From: an uncultured Thermoleophilia bacterium
Lineage (GTDB): Bacteria > Actinomycetota > Thermoleophilia > UBA2241
NCBI GenBank assembly: GCA_903912585.1
Contig: CAIWHY010000246.1
Span: 1 to 14,063 of the forward strand
Direction: 5' to 3'
DNA length: 14,063 nt
A program made the position numbers and the translations under genes. The notes under the pieces are model-generated. The model did no database searches and was not told the origin of the DNA. It worked only from the letters and a program-made list of their open reading frames with translations. Numbering within the stretch: position 1 is the first letter of the stretch; each line of letters opens with the position of its first letter. This document shows positions 1-7,196 of the stretch, piece after piece.

Positions 1-1056
1 ATCCCCGCCGCCGAGGCCGAAGTGTACTGCGCGGAGGCGGGGACGGCGGCGCGGTTCCTGCTCGCCGCCTGCGCCGCCGGCGACGGCGTCTACGGCTTCG
101 ACGCGGCGCCGCAGCTGCGGCGCCGCCCGCTGGCGCCGCTGCTCGACGCCCTCCGCCGGCAGGGCGCCGAGACCGTGCCGTCCGGCGCCGCCCACCTGCC
201 GCTGACGCTCCGCGCGCACGGCCTCAGCGGCGGCCGCCTCCACCTGCCGGGCGAGACGTCGAGCCAGTTCGTCTCGGCGCTGCTGATGGCGGCCCCTCTC
301 GCGCGCAACCCTCTCGAGCTCACCGTCGACGGGCTCGTCAGCCGACCCTACGTGGACATGACGCTGGCGATGATGGCCCGGTTCGGGGTCGAAGCGGAGG
401 AAGCGCACCACGGCACGCGCGGAGGCGGCGGATCCGTGTTCCGCGTGGCGCCCGGCGTCTATCGGGGCAGCGCCTGCGAGATCGAGCCCGACGCGTCCAC
501 GGCGTCGTACTTCTTCGCCGCGGCAGCGCTCACCGGCGGCCGCGTGCGCGTCCCCGGCCTGCGGCGCGCCGGCGGACTGCAGGGCGACGTGCGCTTTCTC
601 GACGTCCTCGAGGCGATGGGTTGCTCGGTCACCGACGAGCCGGCGGGCGTAAGCGTGCAAGGGCCCGTCGCCCTCGCCGGGATCGAGGTGGACATGGGCG
701 ACATCTCCGACACGTTCATGACGCTCGCGGCCCTGGCCCCATTCGCCTCGTCGCCGGTCGCCATCACCGGCATCGCCAACGTGCGCGTCAAGGAATCAGA
801 CCGCATCGCCGCGATGGAAGCCAACCTGCAGGCCCTCGGCGTGCGCACGGAGTCTGGCCCGGACCGCCTGCGCGTCTTCCCCGGCGCCCCGGCCGGCGCC
901 TGCATCGATCCGCACGGCGACCACCGCATCGCGATGTCGTTCGCCGTACTCGGCCTGCGCACACCCGGCGTGGTCATCGACGACCCGGGCTGCGTGAGCA
1001 AGACCTGCCCCTCCTTCTTCGAGCTGTGGGGAGCTCTCGAACAGGGAACTGCCTAG
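1..1056 (+). CDS. aroA: 3-phosphoshikimate 1-carboxyvinyltransferase (EPSP synthase), 5' partial
   Basis: EPSP synthase transfers the enolpyruvyl group of PEP to shikimate-3-phosphate in cytosolic chorismate synthesis. The frame is open from base 1, so the true start lies before the window. The 351 visible residues correspond to all but roughly the first 70-80 of a usual protein of about 430. Family motifs appear in order: EAGTAARFL near the start, a QLRRRPLAPLLDALRRQGAE stretch, SSQFVSALLMAAPLA, SRPYVDMT, EPDASTASYFFAAA, KESDRIAAMEANL, and DHRIAMSFAVLGL, then PGCVSKTCPSFF close to the end. It ends in TAG, which matters here because TAG is also read as sense in mtbB. Reading through would run on for more than 80 codons with no family similarity, so I treat this TAG as a true stop. 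The next gene follows 61 bp downstream on the same strand. Confidence 0.95.
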   Translation: MPAAEAEVYCAEAGTAARFLLAACAAGDGVYGFDAAPQLRRRPLAPLLDALRRQGAETVPSGAAHLPLTLRAHGLSGGRLHLPGETSSQFVSALLMAAPLARNPLELTVDGLVSRPYVDMTLAMMARFGVEAEEAHHGTRGGGGSVFRVAPGVYRGSACEIEPDASTASYFFAAAALTGGRVRVPGLRRAGGLQGDVRFLDVLEAMGCSVTDEPAGVSVQGPVALAGIEVDMGDISDTFMTLAALAPFASSPVAITGIANVRVKESDRIAAMEANLQALGVRTESGPDRLRVFPGAPAGACIDPHGDHRIAMSFAVLGLRTPGVVIDDPGCVSKTCPSFFELWGALEQGTA

Positions 1057-1117
1057 AGTGGGCAAATAGAGGTAGCAGCCGCACCACCCCAGCGACGCAG
1101 CGCAGCCGGAGGGCAGG

Positions 1118-2176
1118 ATGGACGAGGACACCAAGGGCCAGACCCCAGAAGACGAGCCGACCAGCGTTCCGCCTCCTGCCGACGAAGGCGCGACAGAGGT
1201 GCTGGGCGGAGCCGAGCAACCCACGACCGTCATGGGCGGCGCCGATGCCGGCGCCACCCAGGTCATGCCGGGGGCCGGCGCAGCCACGCCGCCGCCGGTG
1301 CCGCCACGGCCGACGCCGACGCTGATGATGTCGCGGCCGCCGCAGCACGAAAGCTCCGGCAAGTCCTGGTGGATCGTGCTCGTCGTCGTGATCCTCGCGG
1401 CCGCAGCGGCCGCCGGCCTCTGGTACTTCGTCTTCCGCAACAAGAACGCGACGCCGGCCCCGACGCCCACGCCCACGCCGACGGCCACGGCCTCCGCGGT
1501 CAAGTGGGGCGGCGCCTGGGGCCGCACCGACGGCGTCGCCGGCGGCCTCGTGGTCGAGCAGTCCGGGACCGCGTATCACGTCACCGTGTACGACAGCGGT
1601 CTCCAGCCCACCGGCACCGCCCCAGGCTCGGTCTCGGCGGACGGCAAGCAGCTGAGCTTCACCCTGCCGGCCGCCTCGAGCTTCAACACGATGCCCGGGC
1701 CGCTCACCGGCGTCATGACGATCCAGCCGGGCGACCAGACGGCCCTGCTCGCGATGACGGCCGCCAACCAGACGAGCGTCACGATGCCGCTCAAGCGGGT
1801 GCTGGCGCTCGTGCCGGGGACCCCGACGGCCTCGCCGACGCCATCGCCGTCGCCGACCGTGACCGGCAGCCCGAGCCCCAGCACGTCACCGATCAGCGAT
1901 GTCGACCAGAAGATCATCGCCGGACTCACCAAGATCCAGACCGGCGTGACCACGTGGGCCGCCAACAACGGCGGCCTGTACCCGCTGCCGGCGGACGCCG
2001 GCCAGACCGGTGGCGTCGCTCAGTACGTCGTGCCTTGGCCGGTGAACCCGGTGACCAGCCAGCCGATGTCGCAGGGCGGGGCCGTGGGCTACTACACGTA
2101 CCAGCAGATCAACGGCGGCCAGAGCTACACGCTCGTCGGCCACCTCAGCAACGGGGTCAGCTACACGCTGCCGTGA
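1118..2176 (+). CDS. Membrane-anchored Pro/Thr-rich protein with C-terminal pseudopilin-like module
   Basis: 352 residues, no named family recognised. An acidic, proline-rich cytoplasmic N-terminus (1-82) carries three degenerate repeats of the form T(E/T/Q)V(L/M)xGA at about residues 26-55. One membrane helix follows (about 84-106, WWIVLVVVILAAAAAAGLWY), then a TP-repeat linker (111-126). Next come a beta-rich domain (about 127-230) beginning WGGAWGRTDG, a second SP/TP linker (232-260), and a C-terminal module (261-352) with NGGLYP, VPWPVNPVTSQPM and a Y-rich end. That module recurs in the genes at 6660-7037 and 9214-9867. The topology implies N-in, with the bulk outside. The start is chosen by the ribosome site GGAGGG at 1109-1113 region, a few bases before ATG. 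The gene lies 61 bp after aroA and 35 bp before the quinone oxidoreductase and could be co-transcribed with both. The function is unknown. Confidence 0.85.
   Translation: MDEDTKGQTPEDEPTSVPPPADEGATEVLGGAEQPTTVMGGADAGATQVMPGAGAATPPPVPPRPTPTLMMSRPPQHESSGKSWWIVLVVVILAAAAAAGLWYFVFRNKNATPAPTPTPTPTATASAVKWGGAWGRTDGVAGGLVVEQSGTAYHVTVYDSGLQPTGTAPGSVSADGKQLSFTLPAASSFNTMPGPLTGVMTIQPGDQTALLAMTAANQTSVTMPLKRVLALVPGTPTASPTPSPSPTVTGSPSPSTSPISDVDQKIIAGLTKIQTGVTTWAANNGGLYPLPADAGQTGGVAQYVVPWPVNPVTSQPMSQGGAVGYYTYQQINGGQSYTLVGHLSNGVSYTLP
1449..1494 (+). repeat. Short tandem repeats coding a Thr-Pro linker
   Basis: Imperfect CCGACG/CCCACG hexamers encode alternating Thr-Pro just outside the membrane helix of the 1118-2176 protein. 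A second, less regular stretch of the same kind (about 1827-1885) encodes the Ser/Thr-Pro linker between its two outer domains. They are low-complexity linkers rather than mobile repeats. Confidence 0.6.
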
Positions 2177-2211
2177 CGCCGACCGGCGCGTGAGCCATCA
2201 GGAGGTCGAGC

Positions 2212-3147
2212 ATGCGCGCGATCCGCGTCACCGAGTTCGGTGACCCCGACGTTCTGGTGCTGAGGGACGTCCCCGACCCCGAACCAGTCGGCGACGAGGT
2301 CCTCGTCCGGGTGCAGGCCGCGGGCGTCAACTCCGTGGACACCTACGTCCGCGCGGGGGCCTACGCCGGCCTGCCGCCACTCCCGTACACGCCCGGGTCG
2401 GACGGTGCGGGCGTGCTCGCCGACGGCGGCGCCCGCGTCTACGTCGCCGGCGCCCTCGGCGGCACCTACGCGGAGTACGCGCTCTGCCGGCCAGACCAGG
2501 TGCACGCGCTGCCGGACGGCATCTCCTACGCCCAGGGCGCGGCCCTGGGCGTGCCCTACGCGAGCGCCTATCGCGCCCTGTTCCAGCGCGGGCGCGCCGC
2601 GGCCGGCGAGACTCTTCTCGTGCACGGGGCGAGCGGCGGCGTGGGTCTCGCCGCCGTGCAGTTCGCACTCCGCGCCGGCCTCGAAGTCGTGGCGACCGCC
2701 GGCAGCGAGGCGGGCGGCGATCTCGTCGCCGGCCAGGGCGACGTCGGGGTGCTCGACCACCGCGACCCCGCGCACTTGGCGGCCGCGTTCGCGCTCACGG
2801 GGGAGCGCGGGTTCGACCTGGTCCTCGAGTTGAGCGCCCACGAGAACCTCGGCGGCGACCTCACGCTGCTCGCGAAGGGCGGCCGCGTCGTCGTGGTCGG
2901 CAGCCGGGGGCCGGTGGAGGTCGACCCGCGCGACCTCATGAGCCACGAGGGCGCCGTCCTCGGGATGCTGCTCTTCAACGCCACGCCGGCGGAGCTGGCC
3001 GAGGCGCACGCAGCGATCGGCGCCGGGCTGCGCAGCGGAGTGCTCCGGCCCGTCGTCGGCCGCGAGTTCCCGCTCGCGGACGCGGCCCGGGCCCACCGGC
3101 ACGTCATGGAACGCCCGGCGCTCGGCAAGGTCGTGCTCGTGCCCTGA
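2212..3147 (+). CDS. NAD(P)H:quinone oxidoreductase, zeta-crystallin type (MDR superfamily)
   Basis: A medium-chain dehydrogenase/reductase of 311 residues, close to the usual 320-330. The N-terminal GroES-like part has the typical start (MRAIRVTEFG, then VLVRVQAAGVNSVDTYVRAG and PYTPGSDGAG). The Rossmann part has the nucleotide-binding GASGGVG at 139-145. The stretch GGRVVVVGSRGPVEVDPRDL followed by a 'GxLxPVVGxEFPLADAARAH' tail is closer to zeta-crystallin quinone reductases than to alcohol dehydrogenases. The zinc-binding Cys/His pattern of alcohol dehydrogenases is absent, as expected for this subgroup, which makes NADPH-dependent reduction of quinones or enones the likely reaction. The physiological substrate cannot be read from sequence. 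The start is supported by AGGAGG at 2200-2205, six bases before ATG. It is probably cytosolic. Confidence 0.9.
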   Translation: MRAIRVTEFGDPDVLVLRDVPDPEPVGDEVLVRVQAAGVNSVDTYVRAGAYAGLPPLPYTPGSDGAGVLADGGARVYVAGALGGTYAEYALCRPDQVHALPDGISYAQGAALGVPYASAYRALFQRGRAAAGETLLVHGASGGVGLAAVQFALRAGLEVVATAGSEAGGDLVAGQGDVGVLDHRDPAHLAAAFALTGERGFDLVLELSAHENLGGDLTLLAKGGRVVVVGSRGPVEVDPRDLMSHEGAVLGMLLFNATPAELAEAHAAIGAGLRSGVLRPVVGREFPLADAARAHRHVMERPALGKVVLVP

Positions 3148-3187
3148 AGCCGGCGCGCCGTCCGCCCGCGGCGCAGGCGCAAGACAT

Positions 3188-3210
3188 CGGGGCACGGCCC
3201 GCCGGCCCCG
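3188..3210. terminator. Candidate bidirectional terminator hairpin between convergent genes
   Basis: CGGGGC (3188-3193) pairs perfectly with GCCCCG (3205-3210) around an 11-nt GC-rich loop. It lies between the 3' ends of the quinone oxidoreductase (+) and the methyltransferase (-). There is no clear T-tract on either side, so the call rests on position and pairing only. Confidence 0.3.
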
Positions 3211-3216
3211 CGCGCA

Positions 3217-3254
3217 CCGTCCGCCGTCATCCGTCCGCCGTCATCCGTCCGCCG
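3217..3254. repeat. 14-bp tandem repeat, about 2.7 copies
   Basis: The unit CCGTCCGCCGTCAT occurs at 3217-3230 and 3231-3244, with a third partial copy at 3245-3254. The array covers the stop codon (TCA on +, 3241-3243) and last codons of the methyltransferase. Each unit carries a TCA, so copy-number change would alter the gene's extreme C-terminus only slightly. Confidence 0.8.
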
Positions 3255-3855
3255 ACGGCTCCTCGCCTTCGGCCAGTCGCGTGACACGCGCGAACCAGGC
3301 CTTGCGCCCACCGCGCAGATTGCTCGCTATCAGCGCCGGCTCGATGGAGAGCACCCTGAACGGTGGCCGCTCGAACGTGGCGCGGAGCTCCTCGCGCGTC
3401 ACGCGGCGCGGCCCGCCGTCCCCCCGCTCGCGCTCGCTGAAGCAGAGGACGAGGTAGCGCCCGCCCGGCTCGAGGACCGCGGCGAGCGAGTCGCGGAAGC
3501 GCTCGCGCTCGCCGTCGTCGAAGGTGTGGAACATGCCGGAGTCGATGACCGTCGCGAACCTCCGCCCCAGGGCCCCGAGGTCGAGGGCGTCGCCGACGAC
3601 GAAGTCGGCGGGAAGGCCGCGCGCGAGCGCCTTGGCACGCGCGGCCTCGATCGCCGCGGGAACCGCGTCGACGCCGGCTGCCGCGAAGCCCTGCGCCGCC
3701 AGGTACAGGGCGTTCTCGCCGGTGCCGCAGCCGGCGTCCAGCACCGGGCCGGTGATGTCTCCCTCGCGCAGCGCCCGCTCGAACGCCGGCTGGTGGCGGC
3801 CGATGTCCCACGGCGGCGTGCCCCTGTAGGCCTCGAAGAAGTGCTCTGTGGACAT
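3241..3855 (-). CDS. Class I SAM-dependent methyltransferase
   Basis: 204 residues with a complete Rossmann-type methyltransferase core. Motif I is VLDAGCGTGENALYL (residues 38-52), the acidic residue at the end of strand 2 is D63 (GVDAVPAAIEAA), and GDALDL at 88-93 contacts the adenine in related enzymes. Motif IV is about ATVIDSGMFHTFDD and the post-motif LEPGGRYLVLCFSE is present. The N-terminal pattern FFEAYRGTPPWDIGRHQPAF is typical of a small-molecule methyltransferase group near thiopurine/tellurite-type enzymes. The acceptor cannot be deduced. The start at 3855 is supported by GGGAG six bases upstream. It is divergent from the FAD oxidoreductase across a 208-bp region and convergent with the quinone oxidoreductase. 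The stop is TGA inside a tandem repeat. Confidence 0.88.
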   Translation of the reverse strand: MSTEHFFEAYRGTPPWDIGRHQPAFERALREGDITGPVLDAGCGTGENALYLAAQGFAAAGVDAVPAAIEAARAKALARGLPADFVVGDALDLGALGRRFATVIDSGMFHTFDDGERERFRDSLAAVLEPGGRYLVLCFSERERGDGGPRRVTREELRATFERPPFRVLSIEPALIASNLRGGRKAWFARVTRLAEGEEPSADG

Positions 3856-3920
3856 GCGTGCTCCCGTCGTCGGTCGTCATGCACTCTGTACCACGCGGCA
3901 AACCCCCGCGGAGCGGCGCG

Positions 3921-3961
3921 CGGGAGCGATGGAGGCAGCGGCCCACGGGAGCGATGGAGGC
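3921..3961. repeat. 16-bp perfect direct repeat in a divergent promoter region
   Basis: CGGGAGCGATGGAGGC occurs at 3921-3936 and again at 3946-3961, 25 bp from start to start. It sits in the 208-bp gap between the divergent methyltransferase and FAD oxidoreductase genes. The spacing is not a whole number of helical turns (about 2.4), so a tandem operator is possible but not clearly favoured. No other element in this gap is convincing; a TACGAT at 4033-4038 could be a -10 box for the downstream gene but lacks a good -35. Confidence 0.7.
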
Positions 3962-4063
3962 CGCAATCGCTGCGGTCGCGATCCGCGGCAAGCCGGCTCA
4001 CGGTCGCCGGATCGTCACCGGACGCCGTTTGATACGATTGCGGCGTCCCTCAAGGAGCCTGAG

Positions 4064-5440
4064 ATGACCGACTACCGATCCCGCAGCATGTGGCTCGACG
4101 GCGTGCCCGGCGAGCTCACTCCCCGAACCTCCCTCCCCGGCCCCATCGACGCCGACGTCGCCATCGTCGGGGCGGGGTTCACCGGGCTCTGGACGGCCTA
4201 CTACCTCAAAAAGGCCGACCCTTCGCTGCGCGTGGTCGTGCTCGAGAAGGAGATCGCCGGCTTCGGCGCTTCGGGGCGAAACGGCGGCTGGTGCCACACG
4301 ACGTTCCCGGGGTCGCGCGAGCGCGCCGCCCGCGAGCACGGCCGGCAGGCGGTGATCGACCAGCAGCGCGCACTCTACGGCGTGGTGCCGGAGGTCGCGC
4401 GCGTCATCGCCGAAGAGGACATCGACGCGCGCTTCGTCGTCGGCGGCCAGCTCGACCTGGCCACGACGCCGCTGCAGTTGCTGCGCCTGCGCGAGGGCGT
4501 CGAGTACGAGCGCTCCTGGGGGTTCGGCGAGGAGGACTACGCGCTCATGGGCGCGGCCGAGATGCGCGCGCGCATACGTGTGGCCGGGTGCCTCGGCGCC
4601 GGCTACACGTCGCACGGCGCCTGCGTCGACCCGGCGCGGCTCGCACGCGGCCTCGCCGAAGCCGTCGAGCGCGCGGGCGTGCCCATCTACGAGCGTACGC
4701 CCGTCACCGCCATCAAGCCGCACCTGCTCGAGACCGACCGCGGCGCCGTGAAGGCCGAGGTCGTGGTCCGCGCCACCGAGGCCTTCACGCCGACGATCCC
4801 GGGCTTTGAGCGCCACGTCGTGCCGATCTACTCGCTCATGATCGGCACCGAGCCGCTCCCGCAGACGTTCTGGGACGAGATCGGCTGGCAGGCGCACGAG
4901 ACCTTCGGCGACGGCCGCTTCCTGATCTTCTACGCGATGCACACGGCGGACGGCCGCATCGCCATCGGCGGCCGCGGCGCTCCGTACCACTACAACTCCC
5001 GCGTCAGCGAGGAGTACGAGCGTGTCCCGGCCGTGCAGGACCACCTGCGCCGGCTCCTCGCGGAGCTGTTCCCGCAGATCGGCGACTTCGAGGTCACGCA
5101 CCGCTGGGGCGGAGCCATCGCCGCCTCACGCGACTGGTGCAGCTCGGTGGGCCTCGACAGGAGCAGCGGCATGGCGTGGGCCGGCGCCTACGTCGGCGAC
5201 GGCGTCGCCACCACGAACCTCGCCGGCCGCACGCTGAGCGACCTCATCCGCGGCGAGGACACCGAGCTCACGCACCTGCCGTGGGTGAACCACAAGTCGA
5301 AGCTCTGGGAGCCGGAGCCGTTCCGCTGGCTGGGCGTCAATGCGTCACTGAGGGCGATGGCCAGCGCTGACGAGGCCGAGGCGCGCAGCGGACGTCCGTC
5401 CAGGCGCGCCTCACTGGTGAAGAAGATCATCGGCGCCTAG
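4064..5440 (+). CDS. FAD-dependent oxidoreductase, DAO family (amine/glycine oxidase-like)
   Basis: 458 residues from the ATG at 4064, which has AAGGAG at 4052-4057. Upstream in-frame codons exist but lie in the repeat-bearing promoter region and lack this signal. The N-terminal dinucleotide-binding fold is clear: DADVAIVGAGFTGLWTAYYL with GxGxxG at 36-41, the ribose-binding acid E61, and GFGASGRNGGW at 66-76, characteristic of gamma-glutamylputrescine oxidase and related DAO enzymes. The C-terminus has HRWGGAIAASRDW and GAYVGDGVATTNLAGRTLSDL, the usual second FAD-contact region. Such enzymes oxidise C-N bonds of amines or amino acids with FAD. The substrate is unknown; a methylated amine is an attractive guess because of mtbB nearby, but nothing in the sequence proves it. 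The stop is TAG. It is convergent with the SGNH-like gene. Confidence 0.9.
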   Translation: MTDYRSRSMWLDGVPGELTPRTSLPGPIDADVAIVGAGFTGLWTAYYLKKADPSLRVVVLEKEIAGFGASGRNGGWCHTTFPGSRERAAREHGRQAVIDQQRALYGVVPEVARVIAEEDIDARFVVGGQLDLATTPLQLLRLREGVEYERSWGFGEEDYALMGAAEMRARIRVAGCLGAGYTSHGACVDPARLARGLAEAVERAGVPIYERTPVTAIKPHLLETDRGAVKAEVVVRATEAFTPTIPGFERHVVPIYSLMIGTEPLPQTFWDEIGWQAHETFGDGRFLIFYAMHTADGRIAIGGRGAPYHYNSRVSEEYERVPAVQDHLRRLLAELFPQIGDFEVTHRWGGAIAASRDWCSSVGLDRSSGMAWAGAYVGDGVATTNLAGRTLSDLIRGEDTELTHLPWVNHKSKLWEPEPFRWLGVNASLRAMASADEAEARSGRPSRRASLVKKIIGA

Positions 5441-5452
5441 CAGCGTCCGCTC

Positions 5453-5482
5453 GGGGCGCCTGCCGGCGGCCACACGCGCCCC
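5453..5482. terminator. Candidate bidirectional terminator hairpin
   Basis: GGGGCGC (5453-5459) pairs perfectly with GCGCCCC (5476-5482) around a 16-nt loop, in the 59-bp gap between the convergent FAD oxidoreductase and SGNH-like genes. No T-tract follows on either strand. Confidence 0.35.
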
Positions 5483-5499
5483 GCCGGCCCGGCCGGCCC

Positions 5500-6588
5500 C
5501 TACTCCAGCTGGTCGGCCGGGATCGCGGTCTGCTCCGGGACCGGCCGATACGCGGGCGGCGCGACCGTTCGCGCCGAAGCCGGAGGCACGGCCGACGCGC
5601 GGAAACACCCCGGTGCCTTGCGCACGCAGTAGCGGAGCAGCAACCTCGAGTTGGCGGCCGTGAGGTGAGCGCCGTCGTAGAACCAGTCCGGGTGCCCGCC
5701 GAACGTGCTGACGCGCAGGAGGTCCAGCACCTTGAAGTCGCAGCGGCGCCCAGCCGCCCTGAGGTAGCGGTGGAGCCCCCGCTCCTTGGCTCCCCAGCCC
5801 ACCGAGAGGAACGCGCGCAGGACCGTGGGCTGGTACGGCATGATCACGATGAGCGGCTTCACGCCGTGCTGGTTCAGCAGTTCGATCGTCTTCTCGAAGT
5901 ACTCCTGGGCACGCGTGTCATGCGGGATCTTGCGATTGCCGGCGGTGGCGAGCATCTCCGGGTCGAGGTAGTGGCGGATCGCGCGCTGAATGGTGTTGCC
6001 TCGCTGAAGCTTGCTGTCGTAACCGTTCCACAGCATCATCCCGTCGGCGCCATAGCGGCGTCCGTGCAGAAGGTCGTGCGCCCCCGCCTGCACCGCCCTG
6101 GGAGTCTCCGCGGCGATCAGCTCGGGCGGGAACCACTGCGAGAGTCTCTGGTCGAGGATGAGTCCGGGGGCGATCGACGCATCGGTGAAGGTCGTGGCCT
6201 GTATGCACCAGACCACGTTCGGCGGCTGGTCGGGGGTGCGGCTGAGGAGCCAGTTGGTGAACGCCCAGGCGTCCTCGGGCTTGCCGTTGTGGAAGGCGGC
6301 GTTGAACGCCCGCAGGCCCGTGAGCTTGCGGATGGTCCGCGGGTCCATGCGCAGCGCCCGGGAGCCGCCGAACACGACCACGCGCGGCGCCGACGACATC
6401 TCCTCGACGAGGTCGCACTTGAAGCTGCGGTCCCAGCCAGGGCTGACGTAGGCGGGGAGCTTCCAGACGGGGACCGCGGGGACGATGAGGTCGTCGGCGC
6501 GCGCCGTCGGGGCGGCGCCCAGCATCACCGCCGCGGCCGCCGCTAAGGCGAGCACGGCGGCGCCCCGGCGAAGAACGGCGATGCGCAT
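5500..6588 (-). CDS. Secreted SGNH-hydrolase-like protein
   Basis: 362 residues from the ATG at 6588. The frame stays open further upstream, but residues before this Met overlap the upstream lipoprotein gene and lack similarity, while this Met begins a clean signal peptide (about 1-31, ending TARA before DD). The mature part has VVVFGGSRALRMDP at 71-84, with a candidate nucleophile S76 in a GGSR block, and WFYDGAHLTAANSRLL with D305 and H308, the usual positions of the Asp-His pair of SGNH/GDSL folds. Between them are NAAFHNGKPEDAW and VKPLIVIMPYQP. This layout resembles DUF1574 and AlgX/AlgJ-type polysaccharide O-acetylation proteins, so acyl transfer or hydrolysis on an envelope glycan is plausible. 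It ends in TAG. It follows the lipoprotein gene by 71 bp on the same strand. Confidence 0.8.
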   Translation of the reverse strand: MRIAVLRRGAAVLALAAAAAVMLGAAPTARADDLIVPAVPVWKLPAYVSPGWDRSFKCDLVEEMSSAPRVVVFGGSRALRMDPRTIRKLTGLRAFNAAFHNGKPEDAWAFTNWLLSRTPDQPPNVVWCIQATTFTDASIAPGLILDQRLSQWFPPELIAAETPRAVQAGAHDLLHGRRYGADGMMLWNGYDSKLQRGNTIQRAIRHYLDPEMLATAGNRKIPHDTRAQEYFEKTIELLNQHGVKPLIVIMPYQPTVLRAFLSVGWGAKERGLHRYLRAAGRRCDFKVLDLLRVSTFGGHPDWFYDGAHLTAANSRLLLRYCVRKAPGCFRASAVPPASARTVAPPAYRPVPEQTAIPADQLE

Positions 6589-6659
6589 GCCCTCGGTCCC
6601 CTTTCGTGCGAGCGTCGCGGCCGGCACTTCAAGCTCTTCACGCAGCCGTCCGCCGCGAC

Positions 6660-7037
6660 TCACGGAGCAGTGTATACGGTCCCGTCCGAGAGGCGCACGC
6701 CGAGCGTGAAGGTGGTGCCGGCGCCGGGCGTATAGACGATGTCGCCTTTCTTGTCGCCGGGCGCCATGGGAGCATTCGTCCACGGATTCGCCGGCCACGC
6801 GTCGATCAGCGCACCCATGACCTGCTGCGTCGCGGCTGGAGGAAGCGAACCGTTGGTCGCGACGTAGGAGCTGATGGCCATCTTGACGAGGATGATCTCC
6901 GATCGGGCGGCCTGGTCGCGCGCCAGGTCGATGTCCTGGATCGGCGGCGTGATGTCTTTGGCGCCGCACGCCGCCAGGGCCGGGATCGCCCCCAGCGCCA
7001 GCGCCGCCAGCAGAACGATGCACACGACACGCTTCAT
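6660..7037 (-). CDS. Small lipoprotein with pseudopilin-like module
   Basis: 125 residues from the ATG at 7037, chosen because GGAGGAAG lies a few bases upstream and the N-terminus is a textbook lipoprotein signal: MKRVV, a hydrophobic core, and LAAC with C24 as the lipidated residue. The mature domain has a helix (about 42-62, SEIILVKMAISSYVATNG), then SLPP, then DAWPANPWTNAPM, GDIVYT and a final LGVRLSDGTVYT. It is the same module as the end of the 1118-2176 protein and both halves of the 9214-9867 protein. It is predicted to sit on the outer face of the membrane. The function is unknown. It may form a transcript with the SGNH-like gene. The stop is TGA. Confidence 0.85.
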   Translation of the reverse strand: MKRVVCIVLLAALALGAIPALAACGAKDITPPIQDIDLARDQAARSEIILVKMAISSYVATNGSLPPAATQQVMGALIDAWPANPWTNAPMAPGDKKGDIVYTPGAGTTFTLGVRLSDGTVYTAP

Positions 7038-7161
7038 GGGGCTTCCTCCGTCGCTTGCTCCTGCCGCGCGCGCCGACACCGGGGGCCGGTTCGCCGCGCG
7101 CCGTCCAGCCTCTCTATCGGCCGAAACGGGCTTGCCCTCGAGCGTGCCGGGCAGGCGGGCG

Positions 7162-7190
7162 TTGTAGGGCCGGGCGTTCTGGCCGATACT
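7162..7190 (+). promoter_or_regulatory. Candidate promoter for a leaderless mRNA
   Basis: TTGTAG (7162-7167) and GATACT (7185-7190) are separated by 17 bp, and the ATG of the membrane protein begins only 7 bases after the -10 box. No ribosome binding site precedes that ATG, so transcription would start at or next to the A of ATG. Leaderless mRNAs are common in actinobacteria. The -35 match is only three of six. Confidence 0.3.
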
Positions 7191-7196
7191 TGCCTC

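Noticed and set aside
1057..1320. TAG of aroA as another pyrrolysine codon
   Set aside because: The AroA family ends at this point, and the downstream frame overlaps the next gene out of frame with no recognisable sequence.
2161..3195. A 344-aa open frame opposite the quinone oxidoreductase
   Set aside because: Antisense shadow; the plus strand has the MDR motifs and a strong ribosome site.
3848..4063. Longer N-terminus for the FAD oxidoreductase
   Set aside because: It would cover the direct-repeat region and precede the AAGGAG site; family members start near the chosen Met, just before the GxGxxG.
6589..7023. N-terminal extension of the SGNH-like gene
   Set aside because: The extension overlaps the lipoprotein gene in another frame and would bury the signal peptide inside the protein.
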